This document shows positions 1 through 7,306 of a stretch of 19,640 nt of DNA, piece after piece. The stretch comes from JAGLQA01 sp023135565. Lineage in GTDB: Bacteria; Acidobacteriota; Aminicenantia; UBA2199. Positions within the stretch are counted from its first letter, which is position 1. Each line of letters starts with the position of its first letter. The stretch spans positions 1 through 19,640 of the forward strand of contig DAOWCY010000131.1 of NCBI GenBank assembly GCA_030639305.1, written 5' to 3'. The translations under genes were made by a program, and so were the position numbers. Under the pieces are notes generated by a model. That model ran no database searches, was not told the origin of the DNA, and saw nothing but the letters and a program-made list of their open reading frames with translations.

Positions 1-53
1 ATGTCGAGTAGGGGGATGAGCCTTCCCACCTGGGAATGCTTCCCCCCCTCACA

Positions 54-86
54 GAACCGGACGTGCGGTTTTCCCGCTTACGGCTC
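54..86 (-). ncRNA. Group II intron domain V
   Basis: Read on the minus strand this is a 33-base hairpin opening GAGCCGTAAGCGGG and closing with CGTCCGGTTC. It carries the AGC catalytic triad near the 5' base and a GAAA-type loop, the most conserved part of group II ribozymes. It binds the catalytic metals for both splicing steps. Domain VI follows at about 10-50 as a G-rich/C-rich hairpin with an unpaired A near its 3' side, the likely branch point. No catalytic base is visibly missing, so the ribozyme core appears functional. Confidence 0.88.
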
Positions 87-87
87 T

Positions 88-1437
88 TCACTGCCACTCA
101 CTCCTGAAGGCAATTTCATACAAGTTGGTGTAAATCTTGGGCTGCGGCAGCGGGTATAACTTGAGATACAAATTAAACTTGTCCCAGCAGAAACTCTTTC
201 TTTGGCTTCGCCGGTTCAGTATCTTGAATAGCATCCTTACCACTTCATATCGGAGATTTTGCAGACTGCGGCCATTTTCATTCACCCCATAGTACCTATA
301 ATGTCCTAATAGCATTAGTTTCACACGTTTCCATATTTCTTCACGTTTGAGTAAGTTGCGGGTGCCTTTCACAAACTTCCGTATCTTCTTCAAGCTCCTG
401 GTGTACCGCTTCTTTTCTGTTTTCCTGCCTACTTTGAACGTGCCTTTTCTACTTCTGCTGCAGTAATGGGTGAATCCGAGGAAGTCGAAGGTCTCTGTAT
501 GTTGCCCTTCTTTCATCTTCCTCTCCATCGCATGCCTGCCGAATTCTACAATTCGGGTTTTCTCTTCCGATAATTCCAGACCAAATTTCGCAAACCTCTG
601 TTCGATTAACTCCAATATCCGGTAGGCTTCCCTTTCGTGTTGAGCGCAAATTACGAAGTCGTCGCAATATCTCACCAAATCGGTGAATCCCCGGCATTTG
701 TTCTGTACATCTTTGGTGTACCAGCGGTCTAACACATAGTGGAGATAAATATTAGCCAATAACGGCGATATTACACCGCCTTGAGGCGTACCTTTCTCCG
801 TGTCCATGTATTTACCTTCTTCCATTACACCACTTTTCAGGAACCGGGATACATACCTGAGAAACTTCTTGTCTGCAACTCTCACTTCCAGGAATCGGAT
901 GAGCCACTGATGATTTACATTATCAAAGAAACCTTTGATGTCTGCATCCAATATGTAGTTTACGGGTTTCACCATTAGCCTGCTATTTATTCTCGCAAGG
1001 GCATCGTGGCAACTTCTGCCTTTCCTGTAACCATACGAGTTGTCGCAAAAGTCTACCTCGAATATGGCTTCAAGAATCATGGTGAATGCCATCTGTACCA
1101 TCTTGTCCTCTAAGGCTGGGATTCCCAATGGTCTCCACTTGCCGCCTACTTTGGGAATGTACGTCCTACGACATGCCTGCGGTCGGTAACTCATCTGTTT
1201 CATCTTCTTTACCAGCTTCTCTAAATTCTCTTCCAGGTTCATTCCGTATTCTTCTTTGGTCATCCGGTCAACTCCTGCTGCTTTATCCCTGGCTAACCGC
1301 TTAAAACATTCCCTGAGACTTTCTTTGTTAATCATGTGCATCAGATTGTTGAATTTACACTTCTTGTCGGATTTTGCTATCTGGGTTATGAGACTTAGTT
1401 TTGTTTCCATCAGTTCACCAAATCGGCGCATGGCCAA
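88..1437 (-). CDS. ltrA: Group II intron reverse transcriptase/maturase
   Basis: This 449-residue intron-encoded protein binds the intron RNA, helps it fold and splice, and copies it into DNA during retrohoming. The reverse transcriptase palm and fingers run from about residue 45 to 290. They include RPLGIPALEDK, SYGYRKGRSCHDAL, GTPQGGVISPLLANIYL and the active-site box YCDD, which has Cys where most group II RTs have Ala (YADD). Domain X (maturase) follows, including FDFLGFTHYC and the helix-rich stretch up to about residue 440. The protein ends in SEWQ without an HNH endonuclease domain, so it probably primes from a nascent strand or nick at the replication fork. The frame is uninterrupted, and the first Met lies inside the overlap with the upstream ORF; initiation at METKL (residue 10) is equally possible. 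The stop codon abuts domain V. Function is near certain; intron class is not assigned. Confidence 0.93.
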   Translation of the reverse strand: MAMRRFGELMETKLSLITQIAKSDKKCKFNNLMHMINKESLRECFKRLARDKAAGVDRMTKEEYGMNLEENLEKLVKKMKQMSYRPQACRRTYIPKVGGKWRPLGIPALEDKMVQMAFTMILEAIFEVDFCDNSYGYRKGRSCHDALARINSRLMVKPVNYILDADIKGFFDNVNHQWLIRFLEVRVADKKFLRYVSRFLKSGVMEEGKYMDTEKGTPQGGVISPLLANIYLHYVLDRWYTKDVQNKCRGFTDLVRYCDDFVICAQHEREAYRILELIEQRFAKFGLELSEEKTRIVEFGRHAMERKMKEGQHTETFDFLGFTHYCSRSRKGTFKVGRKTEKKRYTRSLKKIRKFVKGTRNLLKREEIWKRVKLMLLGHYRYYGVNENGRSLQNLRYEVVRMLFKILNRRSQRKSFCWDKFNLYLKLYPLPQPKIYTNLYEIAFRSEWQ

Positions 1438-1802
1438 TGTTTCCCTAAATCTCTACGTAACAATGCAAGCCCCTTTGCTCCACAGGCATTACCCTGCTTC
1501 ATCACTACTATGAGCTTGTCCGACTTCCTACCATACATCTCGGCTTCCTCGTGTTTTCTACTTGTCCGCCAATATCCCGATATTCCGGAAATATGATAGG
1601 ATATCCCAGGTTCCGACACACTCCATGCAGTTCCATGCCACTGTCTGAGACCCCGACAAAGCTGTATCCTACTCGCTGTAGCGTAAGATACAATGCTGGC
1701 TTCCAGCGTTTTGACACTGTCGCCATTTGTCACACATAAACTTTCGAGGCTTACAACATTCACTTGCGTTGCGGCCTGGAACCTTTCATTTGTTGGCTTC
1801 AT
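1410..1802 (-). CDS. ORF in the intron 5' RNA domains, doubtful protein
   Basis: A 130-codon frame opens 106 bases inside the intron and overlaps the RT start by 28 bases in another frame. It has a very good ribosome-binding site (AAGGAGGT, 11 bases before ATG). The translation has no domain I recognise and is Ser/Gly/Cys-rich with no hydrophobic segment. The same DNA must fold as intron domains I-III, so the frame may be open only because structured intron RNA is well conserved. Similar frames are, from memory, found upstream of RT in related introns and called hypothetical proteins. The strong Shine-Dalgarno could instead load ribosomes that reinitiate at the RT start through the overlap. 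I rate a functional protein as less likely than translational coupling. Confidence 0.3.
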   Translation of the reverse strand: MKPTNERFQAATQVNVVSLESLCVTNGDSVKTLEASIVSYATASRIQLCRGLRQWHGTAWSVSEPGISYHISGISGYWRTSRKHEEAEMYGRKSDKLIVVMKQGNACGAKGLALLRRDLGKHWPCADLVN

Positions 1803-1908
1803 TTAATTTGTTACCTCCTTAAATGCAACATAGATAACGGGCTGCTTGCTAAGCTTTACCCGTGAGGGACTTCAACCCTCTGGAATGTGCCAGCTTATCC
1901 TGGCGCAC

Positions 1909-1993
1909 CAAAACTTTTGATTATTTAGAATCAAAAGCGCTCACACGCTGCCCCTTGCGGCGAAGCCGCTCATAGGCTGGGAACTCCGTCCCC
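1909..1993 (-). repeat. Intergenic hairpin repeat, copy R1, split by the intron
   Basis: A sense-oriented copy of the dispersed repeat begins 17 bases after the glycoside hydrolase stop. On the minus strand it has a GGGGAC-GGA-GTTCCC hairpin (1979-1993), the conserved CCTATGAGC box, the GCGGC-TTC-GCCGC hairpin (1957-1969) and a 9-bp hairpin with arms CTTTTGATT/AATCAAAAG (1914-1937) followed by TTTTG. The copy is cut there by the group II intron. The rest of the unit should reappear beyond the left window edge. Confidence 0.85.
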
Positions 1994-2009
1994 CTCACAC
2001 GCCGCAGGG

Positions 2010-3965
2010 TCAATGTTCGCGTATGCTTTCGGCTGGCGCTGAAGGCTGGGGCTGCTTCTTAGGCCTGAAGTTGATGGGTAATGAACAGATTCCTACTTGC
2101 GGCACTACCTTTAATAATACCGACTGGTAAGGTTTAAACACCAATTCCACGGGCAGCGTTTCACCGCGCACATTGATCTTTAATTCCTGCTTTACGGTTT
2201 TCTTCGTGTGGGCCTGGCCGTAGGACACGGGGTAAGTAAGATTCCAGGCTTTGGGCTGAGAAAAAAATATATAGTAGGCGTCCACATCTTCCCGGCACCA
2301 AAAATCAGGCAGCGCCTCCCCTACCGTCACACTCTCCAACAGCGGCGGATGCACCGCCACCGCGGCAAAATTCCCGGATACATTCTCTAACGCGAGCAGG
2401 GCCTGTAAACGTTCTTCATAATCGCCGGCGCTGATTTTACCGGGTTCTTTGGGCGTCCTCTTCAGACAGACGGGGAAGCCTTTTTTTGCCAGTTCCAAAA
2501 TAGCGTCTAATGCGGCGGAATCGAGGTACTCCACGTCGATGTAAAGCGACGAAAAACAAGCGTCCCCACAATACAAATGAGCGTCCATGAATTCCCCCCG
2601 CTGGAGAAAATCCCGGTTGATCCACAGCGGATGGTAGCCTTTCAACTCGACGGGAGTAACGATATAACGCTGCTCATAAGCGCCCCAGGACCATTTCATC
2701 TGTAATTCCGGCGGGTATTCCCCGGTTATCCGGGAGTCCTCCAGGGGCAGGTATACGGCCACGTCGGAGTAGGTTTTGCCCTTTTTCATTTTCCCGGAAA
2801 TCCTGGTCATGTAAGCGTTAAAGGCCGGGATTTCGGCGCTCAAAGCCCCTTTCTCGCCCACATGCACGGTGGCGTAAAAATACTGCGAATCCACACCGGC
2901 GGGATTAAAAGGCATGCCGTGCCAGATCACCTGGTTGACCCCATGGGCAAACAAAGCATCCACGACTAATTTGAGATCCGCGGTCTGTTCCTTTAAGAAA
3001 TACTCTTTCGGCCAACCGTAAAGACAGGTGAAGGTTTCGGCGCTGACGATTTTTTTCCCGGACAAAGCCGCGGCGGAAGCGGGAATTTTTGAAAAGCCCG
3101 GATTATACAGCATAGCTTCGCTTTCGGGAATATCTACGTTGGCATAGGCGCGGATCAGGTCTGTCGGCGAACCGGCGCACTGCACCCGCGACACAGCGCC
3201 CAGTTCATGACACTTCGCGGTAAAAGGAATAAAAAAATTATTAATCACATATTCGGAAACCAGTTTCATATAATCGTAACGGGGGCCACTGTTTGACGGC
3301 GAAAGAATCTCCGGCATGTAGGGTTTAATGTCATAGCCGTACCGCTTCTCGAATTCCTTGTCGAAACCGGTAGTCCGGATGCGTTTGGTTTCCACTTCCC
3401 AGGAATCGCAAAAAAGAGCACTCTGCGAGCCCTCGAGGGCCGGGCCCAGCGCGTCTCCCATGACTTTGGCATAGCGCTCGAAAGCCCCTTTGTTCATATG
3501 ATCTACGACATTGCCTACCACCGGGTGGGTCCAGGACAAACGAAGCGGCTGCTTAAAATCCGGGTCGCCGTATACTTTTGTGCGGTCGCTGTCTGGAACA
3601 AAAGTACCGCCGAAAGGCCACAAAGTGCCGAAAGTAAAATCGCAGCCCAAGCCTTTCCGGTCTGCGTATTCTTTGGCATAACGAACCGTCTCCGTCCATT
3701 CGGGGCTGAGCCATTCGATGCGTTCCGCGTCCGGGTCGCGGTTAACCGGGTAGATAAAAGCAATCTCCACGCCGCCGAAATTGTTTTTCTCGAGCCAATC
3801 CAACTGGTGCTCGATGTCCTTTTTTTCGATTTTCGCGGCGAACCACCACCAGCGGGTATAGGGTTTAGAGTTAGAGTAAATTCCCTCTTTTGGCCCGCTG
3901 CAGTTGAACAACACTACCGCTGCCGCCAAACATAAAATAATGATATACTTGATTTTTTTTAACAA
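2010..3965 (-). CDS. GH106-like glycoside hydrolase, lipoprotein
   Basis: A secreted, lipid-anchored enzyme of the alpha-L-rhamnosidase GH106 type, expected to release terminal rhamnose or a similar sugar from plant or microbial glycans. The family signature opens the mature protein (KPYTRWWWF, then FGGVEIAFIYP). Further family-like stretches are SWEVETKR, YGYDIKPYMPEI, GSPTDLIRAYANVDIPESE, SAETFTCLYGWP and VNQVIWHGMPF. I chose the TTG at 3965 because GGAGG lies seven bases before it. It gives a basic n-region (LKKIK), a hydrophobic core and Cys about residue 22 (residues LFNC). The Asn before that Cys is an imperfect lipobox. At about 650 residues it is short for GH106, which often exceeds 900, so C-terminal sugar-binding modules are absent. 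A TTG at 3983 is an alternative start but overlaps the Shine-Dalgarno. A promoter is at 4070-4098. Exact sugar specificity cannot be read from the sequence. Confidence 0.82.
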   Translation of the reverse strand: MLKKIKYIIILCLAAAVVLFNCSGPKEGIYSNSKPYTRWWWFAAKIEKKDIEHQLDWLEKNNFGGVEIAFIYPVNRDPDAERIEWLSPEWTETVRYAKEYADRKGLGCDFTFGTLWPFGGTFVPDSDRTKVYGDPDFKQPLRLSWTHPVVGNVVDHMNKGAFERYAKVMGDALGPALEGSQSALFCDSWEVETKRIRTTGFDKEFEKRYGYDIKPYMPEILSPSNSGPRYDYMKLVSEYVINNFFIPFTAKCHELGAVSRVQCAGSPTDLIRAYANVDIPESEAMLYNPGFSKIPASAAALSGKKIVSAETFTCLYGWPKEYFLKEQTADLKLVVDALFAHGVNQVIWHGMPFNPAGVDSQYFYATVHVGEKGALSAEIPAFNAYMTRISGKMKKGKTYSDVAVYLPLEDSRITGEYPPELQMKWSWGAYEQRYIVTPVELKGYHPLWINRDFLQRGEFMDAHLYCGDACFSSLYIDVEYLDSAALDAILELAKKGFPVCLKRTPKEPGKISAGDYEERLQALLALENVSGNFAAVAVHPPLLESVTVGEALPDFWCREDVDAYYIFFSQPKAWNLTYPVSYGQAHTKKTVKQELKINVRGETLPVELVFKPYQSVLLKVVPQVGICSLPINFRPKKQPQPSAPAESIREH

Positions 3966-4004
3966 TCTTTTGCCTCCGGCCAACGGCTGCGAAAAGAAGA
4001 AATC

Positions 4005-4026
4005 TTCATGAATAAAATTTCATGAA
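4005..4026. promoter_or_regulatory. Paired TTCATGAA palindromes in the GH106 leader
   Basis: Two identical 8-base palindromes (TTCATGAA at 4005-4012 and 4019-4026) are spaced 14 bases apart in the transcribed leader of the glycoside hydrolase, between its promoter and its start. They could be a repressor site or form a small RNA hairpin. Chance in an AT-rich leader is a serious alternative. Confidence 0.25.
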
Positions 4027-4069
4027 CAAAGTTTCCGGTATTAATGTTATTCATTTTACTCGAGAATTT

Positions 4070-4098
4070 ATTATACCAAAAAAAATAATTTGTAACAA
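4070..4098 (-). promoter_or_regulatory. Promoter for the GH106 gene
   Basis: On the minus strand TTGTTA (4093-4098), 17 bases, then TATAAT (4070-4075), with TGG before the -10 box forming an extended -10. It overlaps the last codons of the sigma-factor remnant. It would start a transcript with a leader of about 100 bases before the TTG start of the glycoside hydrolase. Confidence 0.6.
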
Positions 4099-4319
4099 CT
4101 TTTAAAAAAGTAAGTGCTGAATTTGGATTGGAATTTAAAACTATCTATGTTGTTGAAGAGTTTGAGAAAGGTGGTTTGAACGGCATCTTCGGCATCTTGT
4201 TGTTGTTTGAGCATTCTCATGGCGGTGCGCAGCAAGGGTTGGTGGTACAAATCGTAGAGTTTTTTATACGCCCCGGCGTCTTGTTTCCGGCACTGTTCGA
4301 TTAGTTCGTTTTCGTTCAT
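4071..4319 (-). pseudogene. Truncated ECF sigma factor (region 2 only)
   Basis: An 82-residue frame matches the N-terminal half of an extracytoplasmic-function sigma factor: NELIEQCRKQDAGAYKKLYDLY (region 2.1) and DAEDAVQTTFLKLF (region 2.2), with KFSTYFFKSCYK as the start of region 2.3. It then ends in LFFLV and a stop. Region 2.4, the linker and region 4, which binds the -35 box, are missing, and no continuation is visible in the other frames before the glycoside hydrolase. ECF factors are usually 160-200 residues, and an intact one lies at 17188-17736. The start has a good Shine-Dalgarno (GAGGT, 11 bases before ATG), so a short peptide could still be made. The 3' end now contains a promoter for the next gene. 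I read it as a remnant; a dominant-negative core-binding fragment is a speculative alternative. Confidence 0.7.
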
Positions 4320-4432
4320 ATTATATTGTACCTCATACCGGTGGAATTCCCAATGCCGGGTGGTTTTTCTAACTGTGTCTTAATAACGCTCATATAAATT
4401 AGACTAAAAAAATCCCAAAAAGGTTTAACCGG

Positions 4433-4461
4433 TTGACAACATTACATATTGATTGTATTAT
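4433..4461 (+). promoter_or_regulatory. Promoter of the Phd/RelE-type TA pair
   Basis: A perfect -35 box TTGACA (4433-4438), a 17-base spacer and TATTAT (4456-4461), one base from consensus, lie 22 bases before the antitoxin ATG. The Shine-Dalgarno AGGAG (4473-4477) sits between the inverted arms TGTAC (4468-4472) and GTACA (4478-4482). The dyad could be an autoregulatory operator half or a small hairpin exposing the ribosome site in its loop. Confidence 0.8.
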
Positions 4462-4483
4462 ATATTTTGTACAGGAGGTACAG

Positions 4484-4738
4484 ATGCTAACTAAGACAAT
4501 CGGCGAAGTACGGCGCGAGATAGCCGATACGATCAATCAAGTGGCTTATGGGAAAGAGAGGGTTGTCCTGGAACGGCGGGGTAAAAAAGTAGCGGCAATA
4601 GTTTCCATCGAAGACCTCGAACTACTGGAAAAGATCGAAGATTATATCGACATTCATGAAGCGGACAGGCTGCTTGCCGACCCGGGAGAAAAGCCGGTAC
4701 CTTATGAACAGGTCAGGAAAGAATTGGGATTGATTTGA
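4484..4738 (+). CDS. Antitoxin, Phd/YefM family
   Basis: This 84-residue protein has the Phd/YefM fold. The DNA-binding and dimerising N-terminal half reads TIGEVRREIADTINQVAYGKERVVLERRGKKVAAIVSIEDLELLEKIE. An acidic, probably disordered C-terminal tail (about residues 52-84) would wrap the toxin. It should neutralise the RelE-type protein encoded next and, as in related systems, bind its own promoter, more tightly when complexed with toxin. I moved the start from an upstream ATG inside a longer frame to 4484, because only this one has a Shine-Dalgarno (AGGAGG, seven bases upstream) and because the longer N-terminus overlaps the promoter. The toxin start overlaps its stop by three bases (TTGA), so the two are translationally coupled. 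It could be called RelB-like by some annotators; the family call is firm, the exact subgroup is not. Confidence 0.88.
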   Translation: MLTKTIGEVRREIADTINQVAYGKERVVLERRGKKVAAIVSIEDLELLEKIEDYIDIHEADRLLADPGEKPVPYEQVRKELGLI

Positions 4739-4998
4739 CCTATAAAATAGAAATCTTACCTTCCGCAAAACGCTCTTTAGTCGCACTCCCCAAAAAAATT
4801 CAAAAACAAATCGACAGGGGCATTTTATCTTTATCTGAGAATGCACGTCCCCAGGGAGTAAAAAAATTAAAAAAGACAGGTGATTTATACAGGATCAGGA
4901 GTGGCGATTATAGAGTTATCTACCAAATTAAAGACGACATTCTCACTATCTTAATCATCAGGATAGGACATCGCAAAGACATTTATCGAAAACTGTAA
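4735..4998 (+). CDS. RelE/ParE-family toxin
   Basis: An 87-residue toxin of the RelE/ParE superfamily. It starts at a TTG overlapping the antitoxin stop codon. The helical hairpin (LPSAKRSLVALPKKIQKQIDRGILSLSE) leads into the beta sheet with GVKKLKKTGDLYRIRSGDYRVIYQI and ends in IGHRKDIYRKL. R53, R60, R80 and Y84 fit the basic and tyrosine positions used by RelE-type ribosome-dependent mRNA endonucleases. ParE gyrase poisons share the fold but usually lack this set, so I favour mRNA cleavage on the ribosome. The protein is complete and the reading frame clean, suggesting an active module. No terminator is visible in the 139 bases that follow, which hold only a duplicated AATAAATACTAT and the next promoter. 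Confidence 0.87.
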   Translation: MTYKIEILPSAKRSLVALPKKIQKQIDRGILSLSENARPQGVKKLKKTGDLYRIRSGDYRVIYQIKDDILTILIIRIGHRKDIYRKL

Positions 4999-5102
4999 TG
5001 GTTGAACGGTTTTGAAAAAAATGAGGTATGCTCTATCATTAATAAATACTATAATAAATACTATTTTTTACCCTCTTCGAACGGGTTCTATCAATTTTTC
5101 TC

Positions 5103-5132
5103 TTGCTATTTTTTCTGATTTCGTGGTAAAAT
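5103..5132 (+). promoter_or_regulatory. Promoter giving a near-leaderless ATPase transcript
   Basis: TTGCTA (5103-5108), 18 bases, then TAAAAT (5127-5132), with TGG directly before it (extended -10). The ATG of the ATPase gene follows after only five bases, so the expected transcription start coincides with the start codon, and no Shine-Dalgarno is present. Confidence 0.55.
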
Positions 5133-5137
5133 AAACC

Positions 5138-6608
5138 ATGGGAAAGAGAAACTACTTAAGAGAAGAGTTTACGGAAAACATTATTAAGTCCTTAGTCGAG
5201 GACAGGAAATCTATCAATTTGATCGGGGCAAAAGGAACGGGCAAAACGCGGCTTTTGGAAGATATTTGCAGTTCCGGTCTCAAGGATGTGACAATCGTCA
5301 AGGTGGATCTAAAAGCATATAAGCGCGATTACAGCGGCCTTTTGGAGGCCATCCGAAAACAGTTGGTTTTGAAAGAGAAATCCCGGACAGTTTTGCCGGA
5401 TTTATCGAAGCTTTCGAGAACCTGCCCGGGCGCTGTTTTTTGCTTTTAGACAACTATGACGCCCTGCTGGACGAACCCTGGTTAGACAGTAAATACGACA
5501 AAGAATTTTTCAATATTTTGAATGCAATCAAAAATAATGAAAATACTTCCATATTACTTACTTCCTGTAATCCTCATATATCCATGCCGGGGACGTATTA
5601 GTACCTGAATCCAACAAGGCCATCTTCTTAGGCCGGGAAGACCTGAAAAACGAACTGCAAAACAAAATCCTCTCCTCTCCACAAATGCCCATGTTCCTGG
5701 TCCAGGGCCAGCGCCGGGTGGGAAAAACCTCTCTTTTGAAATTTCTGCCGGAGATTTTGGGCGCCCGTTTCAAAGTGATCTACATGGACTTGCAGCCTTT
5801 GAGCGGCATCGAAGAGTGGTTTGCCGGGATACAAAAAGAATTCGACCGCAGCCTGAATATCGCGCACAAACCGCTGCCCCAGTTGAAAAACAAAAACTGG
5901 CTGGCAGCCTGGAAAGCCCTGCAAAAGCACCTGCAAGAAGCCGCCCAAAAAGAAGAAAACAAGATCATCCTAACTTTCGACGAGTATGAAAAAGCGCACT
6001 ACTTTTTTCAAAAAGACCCGGAAGCGGCGGAAAACCTGCTGGGAGCCATGCGCAGCTTCTCCCAGCACCAGGACAAGATCGTGTTTCTTTTCGTAGGGGC
6101 CGCTCTTTTCTCCGAACTCAAAGATCCCCACTGGAGCAATTATTTTGTGCAGGCGGTGCGGCTGCGAGTGGATTACTTGAAAAAAGAAGATACATTAAAA
6201 CTGATCGCCGCTGCCGGATTAGATTACCCGCCGCAGGTGCCGGAAGAAATCTACCGCCTAACGCAAGGCCACCCTACCCTGATACAACGCATCTGTCACG
6301 AAATGGTCAACACAGCCAACACCGGCAATCGCAAAACCATGACAGAAGCGGATTTAGAAGAAGTCCTGCAAAAGCATATTTATTCTCCCCAGAACGGCGT
6401 CTGCGAAGTCTTCTGGGGCCAGTTTTGCGGCGAACAAATAATGAAAGATACGGTGCGGCAAATTATCGAGGGCAAGAAACCGGCGGACAAGAAATCTCTC
6501 TTTAGATTGCAAGAGCACGGTTTCATCGTGGAAGAAAAAGGCGTTTACCGGCTGCGGGCGCCCATTTTCGAAACCTGGGTGTCCCGTTTCGGCGATGTGG
6601 TGGATTAA
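5138..6608 (+). pseudogene. Tandem-P-loop STAND/AAA-type ATPase, two frameshifts
   Basis: One gene is split over three frames. Fragment 1 (5138-5449) holds a P-loop, GAKGTGKT (residues 30-37). Fragment 2 (about 5391-5600) carries a Walker B-like CFLLLDNYD. Fragment 3 (from about 5590, first ATG at 5685) has GREDLKNELQ, a second P-loop GQRRVGKTS, a second Walker B IILTFDEYE and a winged-helix-like C-terminus ending FETWVSRFGDVVD. Each break is cured by one added base in a homopolymer: a T in the run at 5391-5394 and a G in the run near 5589-5592. The restored protein would be 490 residues. Tandem ATPase domains of this kind occur in STAND-like signalling or defence proteins whose target is usually unknown. 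Frameshifts confined to homopolymers may be sequencing errors, so the gene could be intact in the cell. The ATG at 5685 falls between conserved parts of one domain and is unlikely to be a natural start. Confidence 0.75.
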
Positions 6609-6625
6609 TCCCGGGGAAATACACC

Positions 6626-7012
6626 CTACCAGGGCTTCTCTACGATAATATCCGCCATGGGATAATGCTTGACATTCAAGGTATAAATCTTTCCCCCGCC
6701 GGTTTTCACCGCGGCGGCCAGGATAGCATCATTAACGTCGATGCCGAAACCGGGATTCCATTTCCGGTAAAGTTCCCCTGCCATATCGACAATCTCCCGG
6801 TCTACCGGGGCACACTTAAAATGAGACAAAAAAGAAAGAGTCGCCTCTTTTTCTTTATCTCTCATAAAAAAAACCACTTCCGCCCTCTGCATCGCCCCGG
6901 TCCACATTTCATATCCTTTCTGCTTACGAAACCTATCGAAAAATCCCCTGGCCTGGTCCGCACCGCGCAAATGCCAGATTAAAACATCGGAATCGAAATA
7001 TGCACGCATCAT
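6626..7012 (-). CDS. PIN-domain toxin, VapC type
   Basis: A 128-residue PIN-domain ribonuclease, the toxin of a VapBC-type pair. The metal-binding acids are visible: D7 and D9 in YFDSDVLIWHL, E45 in MQRAEVVFF, and D92 and D95 in FGIDVNDAILAA. The closing TLNVKHYP motif supplies the C-terminal polar residue (N113). Such enzymes cleave specific tRNA or rRNA sites with Mg or Mn. The gene starts seven bases after the antitoxin stop on the same strand and is transcribed from the promoter at 7307-7335. Its 3' end faces the ATPase gene end at 6608, so the two accessory modules converge. All key residues are present, so it is probably active. The RNA target cannot be deduced. Confidence 0.87.
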   Translation of the reverse strand: MMRAYFDSDVLIWHLRGADQARGFFDRFRKQKGYEMWTGAMQRAEVVFFMRDKEKEATLSFLSHFKCAPVDREIVDMAGELYRKWNPGFGIDVNDAILAAAVKTGGGKIYTLNVKHYPMADIIVEKPW

Positions 7013-7019
7013 TTATTTA

Positions 7020-7280
7020 TTACTCGACATGGTGGCGCTGCATACTTTTATTAAATTCAGTCCGCGCCCGCTGCACCGTTTCGTCGCAGGGTTCGTCCCG
7101 CTTCCAGGCTCCGAAGCTGGTTTGAAAAAAATCAACTTCTTTTTCATTATGAATCTTCTGCCAGAAATTTTTGACCGCCTCTTCCAATACCTTTTTTTTG
7201 CTCATCTTTTTCTCTCTAATAATGCGGTTAATCAAATCCAGCGTCGATTCATTAACTCTTGCCGACATAACTTTGTCCAT
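7020..7280 (-). CDS. Ribbon-helix-helix antitoxin, VapB type
   Basis: An 86-residue protein with a short beta strand and two helices at its N-terminus (MSARVNESTLDLINRIIREKKMSKKKVLEEAVKNFWQKI), the layout of ribbon-helix-helix DNA-binding antitoxins. The C-terminal 40 residues are charged and contain aromatic anchors (VDFFQTSFGAWKRDEP), fitting a flexible tail that blocks the PIN active site. The start at 7280 follows GAGGTG at a suitable distance and the promoter lies 27 bases upstream. It is the first gene of a two-gene operon with the PIN toxin and should autorepress. It is unlike the Phd-type antitoxin at 4484, so the two modules are independent. Family membership rests on pattern, not on a search. 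Confidence 0.8.
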   Translation of the reverse strand: MDKVMSARVNESTLDLINRIIREKKMSKKKVLEEAVKNFWQKIHNEKEVDFFQTSFGAWKRDEPCDETVQRARTEFNKSMQRHHVE

Positions 7281-7306
7281 GATAACACCTCGGTTCTTAT
7301 GTATAC

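Larger units (their letters stand above)
3..1908 (-). mobile_element. Group II intron with encoded maturase
   Basis: A self-splicing retroelement read on the minus strand. Its 5' end is GTGCGCC at 1908, the canonical GUGYG start. The 3' end is a domain V helix at 54-86, then a domain VI hairpin, then ...CTACTCGAC ending at base 3, which gives the usual AY terminus. Total length is 1906 bases, ordinary for an ORF-carrying intron. The reverse transcriptase ORF fills domain IV and stops one base before domain V. The 5' exon is the intergenic repeat at 1909-1993. Intact copies of that repeat continue ATCAAAC at this point, and the two window bases beyond the intron (minus strand AT) agree, so the insertion looks clean and the element intact. 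The insertion point lies directly behind a 9-bp hairpin and TTTTG, a site choice typical of class C introns. The RT does not look class C to me, so I leave the class open. Confidence 0.88.

Noticed and set aside
3498..3935. 145-codon plus-strand frame opposite the GH106 gene
   Set aside because: The opposite frame has a signal peptide and family motifs; this one has neither a start signal nor a domain.
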